From positions 1-64,000 of the forward strand of contig CAYGKM010000005.1 in NCBI GenBank assembly GCA_964350695.1: a DNA stretch of 64,000 nt, given 5' to 3'. The position numbers and the translations under genes were made by a program. This document shows, piece after piece, positions 48,389 through 57,433 of this stretch (within the stretch, counting starts at the first letter, position 1; each line of letters begins with the position of its first letter). This DNA is from TMED27 sp964350695 (GTDB taxonomy: Bacteria > Pseudomonadota > Alphaproteobacteria > Micavibrionales > Micavibrionaceae). The notes beneath the pieces were generated by a model. That model made no database searches. It saw only the letters and a list, made by a program, of their open reading frames with translations, and was not told the DNA's origin.

Positions 48389-50665
48389 TTGAGCTTTATC
48401 GCCGATTATGCACCATTGCTTTTACATCGCTATTATAAGCGAGGATCAAGCGAGGAGACGCGCGCGCGTAAACGCCGCCGCCATTGGGAAGTTCGCATTG
48501 CAGCGGCGCTGATCCTTGCCGCAATTTTGAGCGGGCTTGCGACCTATGGCGCGCTGACGGAGACCCCGCCTTTTGGGAATGATCCGAACACGGTGATTTG
48601 GCTTTTGAATTTGGATTTGATCCTTGTTTTAGGGTTGGTGGCGTTGGTGGCGCGGCGGATTGTGATTTTGTGGAGCGGACGTAAGCGAGGGCTTGCAGGA
48701 TCACATTTGCATGTACGTCTTGTTTATATTTTCAGTATTCTGGCGGCAGCGCCTGCGATTATCATGACCGTGTTTTCGGCGTTCTTCTTTCATTTCGGGG
48801 TGCAGACATGGTTCAGCGAGCGGGTGAGCACGGCAGTGAATGAGAGCCAAGCGGTGGCGCAGGCTTATCTGGAGGAGCATACGCAAGTGATCCGCGCCGA
48901 TACTTTGGCGATGGCGAATGATTTGAACAGGCAGGCGATTATTTTCCTGAGTAATGAGCAGGCGTTGGAGAAGATTGTGGAGACGCAGTCAGTTTTGAGG
49001 AATTTATCCGAGGTTATTATTTTTGACGGGACGGGGCGGGTGCTTGCGCGATCAGGATTGACCTTCTCGCTTGAGTTTGAAGAAATTCCGAATTACGCGA
49101 TTAGTAACGCCGATGACGGCGAGGTTGTGGTGATGACGGGCGCGAATGATGACCGCGTGCGGGCGCTCGTTAAGCTCGATAATTTTGTTGATGCGTATTT
49201 ATATGCAGGAAGGATGATTGATCCGAAGGTGCTGTCGCATTTGGCGGCGACAGAGAGGGCGACCAAAGATTACGCCGATTTGGAAAGTCGGTATTCGAGC
49301 TTGCAGGTTACGGTGACGCTGATTTTTGTGGTTGTGGGCGTTTTGCTTTTGGTCGCGGCGATCTGGTTTGGGTTGCTGCTTGCGCGGCAGCTTGTGCTGC
49401 CGATTAGTCAGTTGATTACCACAGCCGATAGTGTGCGGGCAGGGGATCTGTCTGCGCGCGTGCCCGAGGATGATAGTTTCGAGGAGTTTGCGTATTTGGC
49501 GCAGTCTTTCAACCGGATGACAAAACGCATACAGGAGCAGCAGAACGAGCTTATGGATGCGAACCGTCAGCTTGATCAGCGGAGGCATTTCACGGAAACC
49601 GTTTTGGCGGGCGTGTCCGCGGGGGTTGTTGGGCTTGATAAGGACGGCGTGATTACGGTTTTGAATAATCCTGCATGCAAAATGCTGGGAGCGAAAAAGG
49701 ATGCGCTTTCGGGGCAGAAAATGACCAGGGCCGTGCCAGAGCTTAAGGAGCTTTTAAAAGAGGCGCATAAGCGGCCCGATAAGATTACGCAAGGCGAGAT
49801 TGCTGTTTTATTGGGTGATGAAAGCAGGCGGACATTCCTTGTGCGGATTGCGGTGGAAGATACTGCGAATGAAGAAACCGGCGCGGTTTTGACCTTTGAT
49901 GATATTACGGATTTGCAGGCGGCGCAGCGCAAGGCCGCGTGGGCAGATGTGGCGCGCAGGATTGCGCATGAGATTAAGAACCCGCTGACGCCGATACAGC
50001 TTTCGGCGGAGCGTTTGAAGCGTAGATATCTGAAACAGATCACAGATGACCCGGAGACGTTTGTGCAGTGTACGGATACGATTATTAGGCATGTCGGCGA
50101 TATCGGGCATATGGTGAACGAGTTTTCTGCGTTTGCGCGGATGCCAGAGCCTGTGCTCAAGCGTGAGACGCTGAATGCGCAAATTCAAGATGCGATCATC
50201 TTGCAGAAACAAGCCCATACGAAGATCAAGATTGATTTTAAAGCCGATGATGATGCGAAATTTTATGCGATGGTGGATGCACAGCAGATCAGGCAGGCGC
50301 TGAATAATTTGATCCAAAATGCGGCGGATTCTATCAAAGAGCGCGCGGGCGATAAAGATTATGACGGGCGAATTCAAATCCTGTTATCGAGTAAAAAGGG
50401 TGAGGAGGCGTTTATTGCTGTGAGTGATAACGGGCAAGGTTTCCCGAAATATGATACACCTGAATCTTTGACCGAACCGTATGTTACGCACAAGCCGAAA
50501 GGGACGGGTTTGGGGCTGGCTATTGTTAAAAAGATTATGGAAGACCATAATGGTGCGGTTGTACTCGGCGCGCCTGATTGGCTGCAAGGGTATGAAAATT
50601 ACACAGAGCTTGATGGGGCGACGGTTATTTTGACCGTGCCGTTGAGTGAAAAGAAATTAGGGTAA
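48389..50665 (+). CDS. ntrY: Sensor histidine kinase NtrY
   Basis: Membrane sensor of the NtrYX two-component pair linked to nitrogen and redox regulation; about 758 residues. Several transmembrane helices lie at the N-terminus (VRIAAALILAAILSGLATYG, VYIFSILAAAPAIIMTVFSA) and one precedes a HAMP domain. A PAS domain follows (TVLAGVSAGVVGLDKDGVIT). The kinase has the H box HEIKNPLTPIQLSAERLKRR, N box NNLIQNAADSI, DNGQGFP and GTGLGLAIVKKI. The frame is open back to 48209 with no ATG, only TTG candidates. TTG 48389 (AAAGAGAAG upstream) gives a family-like length, but the start is uncertain. Confidence 0.92.
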   Translation: MSFIADYAPLLLHRYYKRGSSEETRARKRRRHWEVRIAAALILAAILSGLATYGALTETPPFGNDPNTVIWLLNLDLILVLGLVALVARRIVILWSGRKRGLAGSHLHVRLVYIFSILAAAPAIIMTVFSAFFFHFGVQTWFSERVSTAVNESQAVAQAYLEEHTQVIRADTLAMANDLNRQAIIFLSNEQALEKIVETQSVLRNLSEVIIFDGTGRVLARSGLTFSLEFEEIPNYAISNADDGEVVVMTGANDDRVRALVKLDNFVDAYLYAGRMIDPKVLSHLAATERATKDYADLESRYSSLQVTVTLIFVVVGVLLLVAAIWFGLLLARQLVLPISQLITTADSVRAGDLSARVPEDDSFEEFAYLAQSFNRMTKRIQEQQNELMDANRQLDQRRHFTETVLAGVSAGVVGLDKDGVITVLNNPACKMLGAKKDALSGQKMTRAVPELKELLKEAHKRPDKITQGEIAVLLGDESRRTFLVRIAVEDTANEETGAVLTFDDITDLQAAQRKAAWADVARRIAHEIKNPLTPIQLSAERLKRRYLKQITDDPETFVQCTDTIIRHVGDIGHMVNEFSAFARMPEPVLKRETLNAQIQDAIILQKQAHTKIKIDFKADDDAKFYAMVDAQQIRQALNNLIQNAADSIKERAGDKDYDGRIQILLSSKKGEEAFIAVSDNGQGFPKYDTPESLTEPYVTHKPKGTGLGLAIVKKIMEDHNGAVVLGAPDWLQGYENYTELDGATVILTVPLSEKKLG

Positions 50666-50666
50666 A

Positions 50667-52103
50667 ATGACTACAGATATTCTGATTGTAGATGATGAAG
50701 ATGATATCAGGGGCCTTATTCAAGGGCTTTTGGAGGATGAAGGGTACAACACCCGCAGCGCTGCGAATTCGACGCAGGCTTACGCTGCGATTGAGGAGCG
50801 GGTTCCGTCTTTGATCGTGCAGGATATTTGGTTGCAAGGCAGCAAGGATGACGGTTTGCAGATTTTAAAAACCGTGAAGGAGCAATATCCGGCCCTTCCC
50901 TTTGTGATGATTAGCGGGCACGGGACGATTGAAACGGCCGTGTCTTCAATTAAAGACGGCGCTTATGATTTTATCGAGAAGCCGTTTAAGTCGGATCGAT
51001 TGCTGTTGATGATTAAACGGGCGTTAGAAACGGCGAGCCTCATGCGCGAGAATGCGGTTTTGAAAAAACAAACCCGCAAGGATGTATCGCTGATCGGGTC
51101 CTCCAGCCAGGTCGAGCACCTTAAAGGTATGATTTCCCGCGTGGCGGTGACCAATAGCCGCGTTTTGATAACGGGGGAGCAGGGGACTGGCAAGGATATT
51201 ATTGCGCGCCTGATCCATACATCATCGGAGCGGGCGGATAAGCCGTTTATGGTTTTGAACTGCGCGACGTTGCGCCCTGAAAATCTGGAGATTGAGTTGT
51301 TCGGGCGCAGTGCCTCGCATAAGGACGGCGAGCTTTCAGGGATATTGGAGCAATCAAATGGCGGCACTCTGCTGCTTGATGAGATCGGCGATATGCCGCT
51401 TGAGACGCAGGCGAAGATTGTACGTGTTTTGCAGGAGCAGCGCTTTCAAAAGATTGGGGCGCAGGATTTTATCGAGGTGGATATACGCGTTTTGGCCTCC
51501 ACGCATAAAGACCTTGAGAAGCTCTGTGAAGAAGAGCTGTTCCGTCAGGATTTATATTACCGTTTAAATGTTGTGCCGCTGCATATGCCGCCTTTGCGGG
51601 AGCGGAAAAGTGATGTTGAATCTTTTTGTAATGAGTTCATTAAGGAACTATACGCGCAGCGCTCTGAAACGCCTGTTTCGTTTTCAGCCAAGGCGCTGCA
51701 ATATCTGAAAACATATTCGTGGCCGGGCAATATCCGCCAGCTTCGGAATGTGATTGAGTGGGTTTTAATTATGCATGGCGGCAAAGATTTAAGCGTTTTT
51801 GAGCCCGCGCATTTGCCGCCTGAAATTTCCGGTATCAGTTCGCAAGGTGGCGAGCAAAAAGGCGCGCTAAGTGTTGCGGATGATTTATTTGATCTTTCAT
51901 TACGTGATGCGCGTGAGAAGTTCGAGAAAGATTATCTCACCGCGCAGGTCGAGCGATTTGACGGCAACATATCCAAGACTGCGCAGTTTATCGGTATGGA
52001 GCGTTCGGCACTTCACAGAAAGCTTAAATCGCTTGAGGTTTCAGCTTCCGAGAAAGACGAAAACGTGACCAGTATTGACGAAAAAAAGATCAAGAGGGCT
52101 TAA
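50667..52103 (+). CDS. ntrX: Response regulator NtrX (AAA+ type)
   Basis: 478 residues. The receiver domain has DD at residues 9-10 and the phosphoacceptor Asp53 in LIVQDIWLQGS. The AAA+ domain has Walker A GEQGTGKD (170-177) and Walker B GGTLLLDEIGDMP. The sigma-54 contact loop GAFTGA is replaced by GELSGI (221-226), as I recall for alphaproteobacterial NtrX proteins, so classical sigma-54 activation is doubtful. The C-terminal Fis-type helix-turn-helix is GNISKTAQFIGMERSALHRK. It begins one base after ntrY and is followed by trkA. Confidence 0.95.
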   Translation: MTTDILIVDDEDDIRGLIQGLLEDEGYNTRSAANSTQAYAAIEERVPSLIVQDIWLQGSKDDGLQILKTVKEQYPALPFVMISGHGTIETAVSSIKDGAYDFIEKPFKSDRLLLMIKRALETASLMRENAVLKKQTRKDVSLIGSSSQVEHLKGMISRVAVTNSRVLITGEQGTGKDIIARLIHTSSERADKPFMVLNCATLRPENLEIELFGRSASHKDGELSGILEQSNGGTLLLDEIGDMPLETQAKIVRVLQEQRFQKIGAQDFIEVDIRVLASTHKDLEKLCEEELFRQDLYYRLNVVPLHMPPLRERKSDVESFCNEFIKELYAQRSETPVSFSAKALQYLKTYSWPGNIRQLRNVIEWVLIMHGGKDLSVFEPAHLPPEISGISSQGGEQKGALSVADDLFDLSLRDAREKFEKDYLTAQVERFDGNISKTAQFIGMERSALHRKLKSLEVSASEKDENVTSIDEKKIKRA

Positions 52104-52106
52104 GAT

Positions 52107-53483
52107 ATGCGTGTGATTATTTGTGGAGCAGGGCAGGTGGGATATAGCATTGCGGCGTATCTGTCCCGTGAAGAAAACGACGTGACGGTTGTTGATAATA
52201 ACCGTCCGCAGATTGCGCGCGTCAGCGACGAGCTGGATGTTAAAGCGATGCTTGGTCATGCGTCTAACCCCGATGTGCTGAAGGCTGCAGGGGCAAAAGA
52301 TGCGGATATGATTGTTGCGGTGACGCAGAGCGATGAGGTGAACATGGTGGCGTGTCAGATTGGACACTCTTTGTTTGGTATCCCGAAGAAGATTGCGCGG
52401 GTGCGCGAGCAGGCCTATTTGAAGCCTGAATGGTCGAACCTTTTCAGCCGCGCGCATATGCCGATTGACGAAATTATATCGCCTGAGGTTGTGATTGCGA
52501 AAGACATCTTTCAGCGCTTGGCTGTTCCGGGGACTACATTCGTGAATGTTCTGGCGGATGGTTTGGCGTATATGATCGGCGTGATCTGCGAAGAGGATTG
52601 CCCTGTTATCAATACGCCGCTTAATCAGCTGCATAATTTGTTCCCTGATTTGACGTTTCAGGTGATGTCGATTTTGCGGAATAACAAGCCGCTCATTCCA
52701 GGCGATGATGACGAGCTGGAGGTTTATGACGAGGTTTTCTTTATCGTTGATGCGAAGCATTTGAAGCGCACGATGGCGGCCTTCGGGCATGAAGAAAAAG
52801 AAGCGCGCCGCATTGTGATTGCCGGCGGCGGGAATATAGGTTTTGGTTTGACCAAGCTTATTCAGGAGCAATCCAAGGGCGTGCAGATCAAGATGATTGA
52901 AGCCAGCCCTGAGCGGGCGGAGTTTTTAAGCGAGAATCTCGAAGGGGTGATTGTTTTGAACGGAAGCGCGCTTGATAAGAGCATTTTGGATGAAGCGGTG
53001 ATTGAAAATGTCGAGACATTGGTGGCGATTACCAATGATGATGAGAGTAATATTTTGTGTTCGTTGCTTGCAAAGCAATATGGTTGCGACCGCGTGATTA
53101 CGCTTGTGAATAATGATGCGTATTCGCCTTTGGTCGGCCCTTTGGGTGTGGATGCCCTTGTGTCGCCGCGTTCGATTATCGTGGCCAATATCATGCAGCA
53201 TGTGCGGCGCGGGCGGATTAAGGGGCTTTATAATTTGCGTGACGGTTTTGCGGAGCTTTTGGAAGCCGAGGTTTCCGATAACTCATCCATTGTGAATACA
53301 ACGATTGAGGAGTTGAGTTTGCCGAATGAGGTTATTGTTGGCGCGGTGATCCGCGAGGGTGAGTTTTTGATGCCGCTACCCGAATTGAAAATCCGCGCAG
53401 GGGATGATCTGATTGTTCTGGCTTCGCGGGCGCAGGCACGAAATGTCGAGAAGATGTTTGCCGTTCAGGTGGATCTTTTTTAA
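52107..53483 (+). CDS. trkA: Trk system potassium uptake protein TrkA
   Basis: Cytosolic NAD-binding gating subunit of the Trk potassium transporter; 458 residues with two tandem RCK modules. The first starts MRVIICGAGQVGYSIAAYLS and the second IVIAGGGNIGFGLTKLIQ. RCK-C subdomains lie near residues 140-225 and 370-455 (RAGDDLIVLASRAQARNVEK). It lies three bases after ntrX, as in many alphaproteobacteria. No membrane partner (TrkH/G) is in the window. Confidence 0.96.
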   Translation: MRVIICGAGQVGYSIAAYLSREENDVTVVDNNRPQIARVSDELDVKAMLGHASNPDVLKAAGAKDADMIVAVTQSDEVNMVACQIGHSLFGIPKKIARVREQAYLKPEWSNLFSRAHMPIDEIISPEVVIAKDIFQRLAVPGTTFVNVLADGLAYMIGVICEEDCPVINTPLNQLHNLFPDLTFQVMSILRNNKPLIPGDDDELEVYDEVFFIVDAKHLKRTMAAFGHEEKEARRIVIAGGGNIGFGLTKLIQEQSKGVQIKMIEASPERAEFLSENLEGVIVLNGSALDKSILDEAVIENVETLVAITNDDESNILCSLLAKQYGCDRVITLVNNDAYSPLVGPLGVDALVSPRSIIVANIMQHVRRGRIKGLYNLRDGFAELLEAEVSDNSSIVNTTIEELSLPNEVIVGAVIREGEFLMPLPELKIRAGDDLIVLASRAQARNVEKMFAVQVDLF

Positions 53484-53485
53484 TC

Positions 53486-54286
53486 ATGAAATTGGGTGTT
53501 TTTGATTCAGGGCTTGGCGGTGTTTTGATCGCCCGCGCCATTCGAGAAGCTTTTCCCGAGCTTGATATCGTATATCTGGGTGACACGGTTCATTTGCCGT
53601 ATGGCAATCGCTCCGAAGGATCAATTTACGAATGCGCAAAAGCGTGTATGGAAGCGTTGTTCGCGCAGGATTGTAATTTGATTATCATGGCATGCAACAC
53701 GGCCAGTGCGTCTGCTTTGCGTCGCTTGCAGCAGGAATATTTGCCCGGCGCATATCCGGATCGGCGGATTTTAGGGGTTGTCGTGCCGACGATTGAAGAG
53801 GCGATTGATCGCGGCTATTCCAAGCTGGGGCTGATTGGTACAAATTATACTGTGTCTTCGAATGTGTATCCGGAGGAGCTTCAAAAGATTAATCCTGAGA
53901 TTTCCATTGTGCAAAAAAACACGCCGCTGCTTGTGCCGCTTATCGAGCATGATGGCGGCGCGTGGCTGGATGATGTGCTTGCGGATTACCTGAAAGGGTT
54001 TGAAGATGTGGAGACGCTTTTGCTGGGGTGTACGCATTATGTGCATCTAAAGGATCGCATTCGTGCGCGGTATGATTTTGATGTGCTGTCGCAGGACGAG
54101 ATTATCCCGCGTAAATTGGGGCAGTATTTTGACAACCATCCCGAAATTTATGACGTGATTGATCGCGGCGGACGCAATGATTTTTATGTTACGGATTTAA
54201 CGCCGCATTATGAGGCTTCGGCCTCCGAGCTGTTTGGCAAAGCGATAACGCTTAAAAAATTGGAAGGGGTGCATTCACATGATTGA
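53486..54286 (+). CDS. murI: Glutamate racemase
   Basis: Makes D-glutamate for peptidoglycan; 266 residues. The two catalytic cysteines are Cys70 in IIMACNTASASAL and Cys182 in LLLGCTHYVHLKD. The N-terminal LGVFDSGLGGVLIARAI and YLGDTVHLPYGNRS are family signatures. It starts two bases after trkA and overlaps the next gene by eight bases. This pair lies between trkA and hfq, which are more often neighbours (or flank an aminotransferase) in other alphaproteobacteria. Confidence 0.95.
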   Translation: MKLGVFDSGLGGVLIARAIREAFPELDIVYLGDTVHLPYGNRSEGSIYECAKACMEALFAQDCNLIIMACNTASASALRRLQQEYLPGAYPDRRILGVVVPTIEEAIDRGYSKLGLIGTNYTVSSNVYPEELQKINPEISIVQKNTPLLVPLIEHDGGAWLDDVLADYLKGFEDVETLLLGCTHYVHLKDRIRARYDFDVLSQDEIIPRKLGQYFDNHPEIYDVIDRGGRNDFYVTDLTPHYEASASELFGKAITLKKLEGVHSHD

Positions 54287-54959
54287 TTTGCCTAAGGCCG
54301 TGTTTTTTGATTGGGACGGGACGCTTGTCGATAGTTTTGCGTTTCTTCATGCGGCACATAATTTTGCCCGTATGAATTTGGGTATGGAGCCCTTTACCCT
54401 TGAGGTTTTTGAGGGGTATTTCGGTCAGCCGCGTGAGATTTTGTATACTAAAATATACGGCGAGCAGCGCGACAGCGCGAAGGCGTATTTCGAGGAGTTC
54501 GTGTTTAATAATTATAAGGAGCATTTGAAGCCGCTTGAGGGGGCAAAAGAGGTTCTTGATTGGTTTAAGGCGGCGGGCATTCCGATGGGTGTTGTAAGCA
54601 ACAAGAAGCGGGAGCTTATTGAGGCCGAGATTGTGAATTATGGCTGGGAAGGGTATTTTATCTCTATAGTCGGCGCAGCGGAAGCGGAGAATGATAAGCC
54701 TTCGGCTGCGCCTTTGGCGCTTGCTGTGGAGCGAAGCGGTCTTGATCTGTCGCCTGAAGAGGTTTGGTATGTGGGGGATACCGATAATGATTTGGGTTGC
54801 GGGAACGATTTCGGGGCGGTGTGCGTTTTTATAGAATCGCAGGATATGTATAACAATCTTTCAAAACGCTTTAAAATTGATGTACATGCGCAAAATTGTA
54901 AGGGTTTTCACGATTTATTGTTGCAATATAACCAGAAAGCTCTAAAAACAAGACAATAA
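54279..54959 (+). CDS. HAD-superfamily hydrolase (phosphoglycolate phosphatase-like)
   Basis: 226 residues. HAD motif I is VFFDWDGTLVDS (nucleophile and general acid Asp), motif II is VVSNK, and the later motifs are NDKPSAAP and WYVGDTDNDLGCG. The helical cap after motif I matches the Gph/subfamily IA group. Likely substrates are small phosphates such as 2-phosphoglycolate, but HAD specificity cannot be read from motifs. The overlap with murI suggests translational coupling. Confidence 0.88.
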   Translation: MIDLPKAVFFDWDGTLVDSFAFLHAAHNFARMNLGMEPFTLEVFEGYFGQPREILYTKIYGEQRDSAKAYFEEFVFNNYKEHLKPLEGAKEVLDWFKAAGIPMGVVSNKKRELIEAEIVNYGWEGYFISIVGAAEAENDKPSAAPLALAVERSGLDLSPEEVWYVGDTDNDLGCGNDFGAVCVFIESQDMYNNLSKRFKIDVHAQNCKGFHDLLLQYNQKALKTRQ

Positions 54960-55010
54960 GGGGTGTAAATCTCTATATATTAGAAGCTTTTAATACAGGA
55001 CATAAATAAA

Positions 55011-55307
55011 ATGGGTGAAAAAATCCAGAGTGTGCAAGACGTGTTTCTGAACAAGATTCGCAAAGAAAAGATGTCTGTGACCGTGTTTTTGGTCAATGGG
55101 GTTAAGTTACAGGGGATTGTGACATGGTTTGATAATTTCAGCATGTTGCTTCGCCGCGAGTCTCACATACAGCTTGTTTATAAACACGCGATTTCAACAA
55201 TCATGCCCGGCGGGCCTCTTAATCTTCATGATGATGAAGAAGAGCGTAAGGCGAATGCCGCCAAGCGTGCAGATGAGTCCGATGATGCGGATGATGACGA
55301 AGAGTAA
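55011..55307 (+). CDS. hfq: RNA chaperone Hfq
   Basis: Hexameric Sm-like RNA chaperone; 98 residues. The Sm1 motif is VFLVNGVKLQGIVTWFDNFS and the Sm2 motif is LVYKHAISTIMP with the conserved YKHA. The N-terminus QDVFLNKIRKEKMSVTVFL is typical. The tail after residue 74 is strongly acidic (DDEEERKANAAKRADESDDA and on to DDDEE). It precedes hflX as in most proteobacteria. Confidence 0.97.
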   Translation: MGEKIQSVQDVFLNKIRKEKMSVTVFLVNGVKLQGIVTWFDNFSMLLRRESHIQLVYKHAISTIMPGGPLNLHDDEEERKANAAKRADESDDADDDEE

Positions 55308-55317
55308 TCTTCTTTAG

Positions 55318-56613
55318 ATGTTTTCAACGATAAAAGAGCCTGATAAAGCGCTCGTTTTGCACCCTGAGGTTTCGGGGCATATAATTTCGCGTTCGTCTGA
55401 AATGGCGCTTGAGGAGATCGTCAGCCTTACGCGGGCGATTGATCTCGATGTTGTGGGCGCGCGTATCTTCAATGTTTCTAAAATTCAGGCAGGGGCTTTC
55501 TTCGGCAAGGGCCAGCGCGAGATGGTTGCTGAGGCCGTTGAAGATCTAGAGCCGGAGATTGTTATTGTCAATTTTTCGCTTTCACCTGTTCAGCAGCGCA
55601 ACCTTGAAAAAGAATTTGGCGCGAAAGTTATTGACCGCACGGGATTGATCCTCGAGATTTTTGGCGCGCGTGCGCAGACGAAAGAGGGGCGCTTGCAGGT
55701 TGAGCTTGCGGCGCTTGGTTATCAACGCTCGCGGCTTGTTCGGTCTTGGACTCACCTTGAGCGGCAGCGTGGCGGTGCGGGCTTTATGGGCGGTCCGGGT
55801 GAGCGGCAGATCGAGCTTGACCGGCGGATGCTTTCCGAGCGCATGACGAAGCTTCGTAAGGAACTGGACGCGGTGAAGCGCACACGTACATTGGGGCAAA
55901 AGGCGCGAGCGAAAGTGCCTTTTCCGACGGTGGCTTTGGTGGGGTATACCAATGCGGGCAAATCCACGCTGTTTAACACGCTGACGGGGGCGAAGGTTTT
56001 TGCCAAGGATCTGTTGTTTGCGACGCTTGATAATACGCTGCGCAGGTTAGAGCTTCCGAACGGGCAGATGGTGATTTTATCCGACACTGTTGGGTTTATC
56101 TCTGATTTGCCGACGCATTTGGTGGCTGCGTTTCGAGCGACTTTGGAAGAGACTTTGGGCGCGGATATTATCTTGCATGTGTGCGATGTGTCGCAAGATG
56201 ACTATCAGGAGCAACGCAAGGATGTGATTGCGATTTTGCGCAGTCTGGACATCAAATATGATGAAGATGAACGGATTATCGAGGTTTATAATAAGATTGA
56301 TATCGCAAAAGAAAGCCGCAGTAATGAATATGTGCGTAAAGCGAAGTTCGAGGATGATGTTGCGGCGATCTCGGCTGTTGGCGGGCAGGGGATTGATGAG
56401 CTGCTTGAAAAGATTATCGAGAAGCTCTCCAAGACCCATGTGCTGACGCGTTTCAGTATCCCGCATAGTTATGGTCAAGCGTTGTCATGGCTTTATGACC
56501 ATGGAGAGATTACGGAGCGTGAGGATCAGGAAAGGGCTGTTGTTGTTACAATGAGCATTTCTCCTGAAAATATTGCGATTTTCGAGGATCGGTTCGGGGT
56601 TAAGCCTTTATAG
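55318..56613 (+). CDS. hflX: Ribosome-associated GTPase HflX
   Basis: Ribosome-splitting GTPase active under stress; 431 residues. The N-terminal HflX domain includes GKGQREMVAEAVEDLEPEIV, DRTGLILEIFGARAQTKEGR and GGAGFMGGPGERQIELDRR. The G domain has Walker A VALVGYTNAGKSTLFN, G3 LSDTVGFISDLPTHLVAAFR and NKID. It starts 10 bases after hfq. The 3' end converges on mazG with a 14-base overlap and no visible terminator. Confidence 0.96.
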   Translation: MFSTIKEPDKALVLHPEVSGHIISRSSEMALEEIVSLTRAIDLDVVGARIFNVSKIQAGAFFGKGQREMVAEAVEDLEPEIVIVNFSLSPVQQRNLEKEFGAKVIDRTGLILEIFGARAQTKEGRLQVELAALGYQRSRLVRSWTHLERQRGGAGFMGGPGERQIELDRRMLSERMTKLRKELDAVKRTRTLGQKARAKVPFPTVALVGYTNAGKSTLFNTLTGAKVFAKDLLFATLDNTLRRLELPNGQMVILSDTVGFISDLPTHLVAAFRATLEETLGADIILHVCDVSQDDYQEQRKDVIAILRSLDIKYDEDERIIEVYNKIDIAKESRSNEYVRKAKFEDDVAAISAVGGQGIDELLEKIIEKLSKTHVLTRFSIPHSYGQALSWLYDHGEITEREDQERAVVVTMSISPENIAIFEDRFGVKPL

Positions 56614-57430
56614 GTTTGCGCTCTTTGGTTTTTTGATCGCGCCAAGCGCCCTCCATTTGTTCTAAGGACGCATCTTTAAGGTGTACGTCTTTACTCTTGA
56701 GATCTTTTTCAAGGCCGCGGAAACGCCGCTCGAATTTATCGTTACATTCACGCAGGGCGGTTTCCGGATTTATACCGTTCATGCGGCAAAGATTGGCGAC
56801 AACGAATAAAATATCGCCTAATTCATCGGTTTTTTCTTCGATTGTGCCGTTATTATGGGCTTCGCGGAATTCTGATAGCTCTTCTTCCAGTTTATCAAGC
56901 ACGAAACTGCTGTCTGGCCACTCAAAGCCGACTTTTGCGGCTTTTTTCTGGAGCTTTTGTGCGCGGAGGAGGGCGGGCAGTGCTTTTGTGACACCATCCA
57001 GGGCGCTATGCTTTGTCTTTTCTTTATCTTTTTGTGCGTCCCAGATTTTATCAACATCTTCGGCTGTGTTTACGCCTTTGTCTCCGAACACGTGCGGGTG
57101 GCGGGAGATCATTTTGTCTGACACATCATTGATGACATCTTCGATGGTGAAGAGGTTTTCTTCGGAGGCCATTTGTGCGTGATAGATGGGCTGGAGGAGG
57201 AGGTCGCCGAGTTCTTCGCGAAGGTCTTTCATATTGCCACGCTCAATCGCGTCTGCGACTTCATAGGCTTCTTCGATTGTGTAGGGGGCGATGGATTTAA
57301 AGTCTTGCTGCAAATCCCAAGGGCAGCCGCCATCGGGGTTGCGAAGAGCGGCCATGATTTTGATGAGTTTTTCGATGGGGTGGCGGAAATTATCTTTTTC
57401 TATCTCGATTTTTTCAGCCATTTTTTCCAT
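56600..57430 (-). CDS. mazG: Nucleoside triphosphate pyrophosphohydrolase MazG
   Basis: Hydrolyses (d)NTPs to monophosphates; 276 residues with two MazG domains. The first has GGCPWDLQQDFKSIAPYTIE, EEAYEVADAIERGNMKDL and REELGDLLLQPIYHAQ (metal-binding EEAYE and EELGD). The second has LDKLEEELSEFREAHNNG and EKTDELGDILFVVANLCR. A second ATG three codons later is possible. It lies three bases after the tsx-like gene and converges on hflX. Confidence 0.95.
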   Translation of the reverse strand: MEKMAEKIEIEKDNFRHPIEKLIKIMAALRNPDGGCPWDLQQDFKSIAPYTIEEAYEVADAIERGNMKDLREELGDLLLQPIYHAQMASEENLFTIEDVINDVSDKMISRHPHVFGDKGVNTAEDVDKIWDAQKDKEKTKHSALDGVTKALPALLRAQKLQKKAAKVGFEWPDSSFVLDKLEEELSEFREAHNNGTIEEKTDELGDILFVVANLCRMNGINPETALRECNDKFERRFRGLEKDLKSKDVHLKDASLEQMEGAWRDQKTKERKPIKA

Positions 57431-57433
57431 CTT

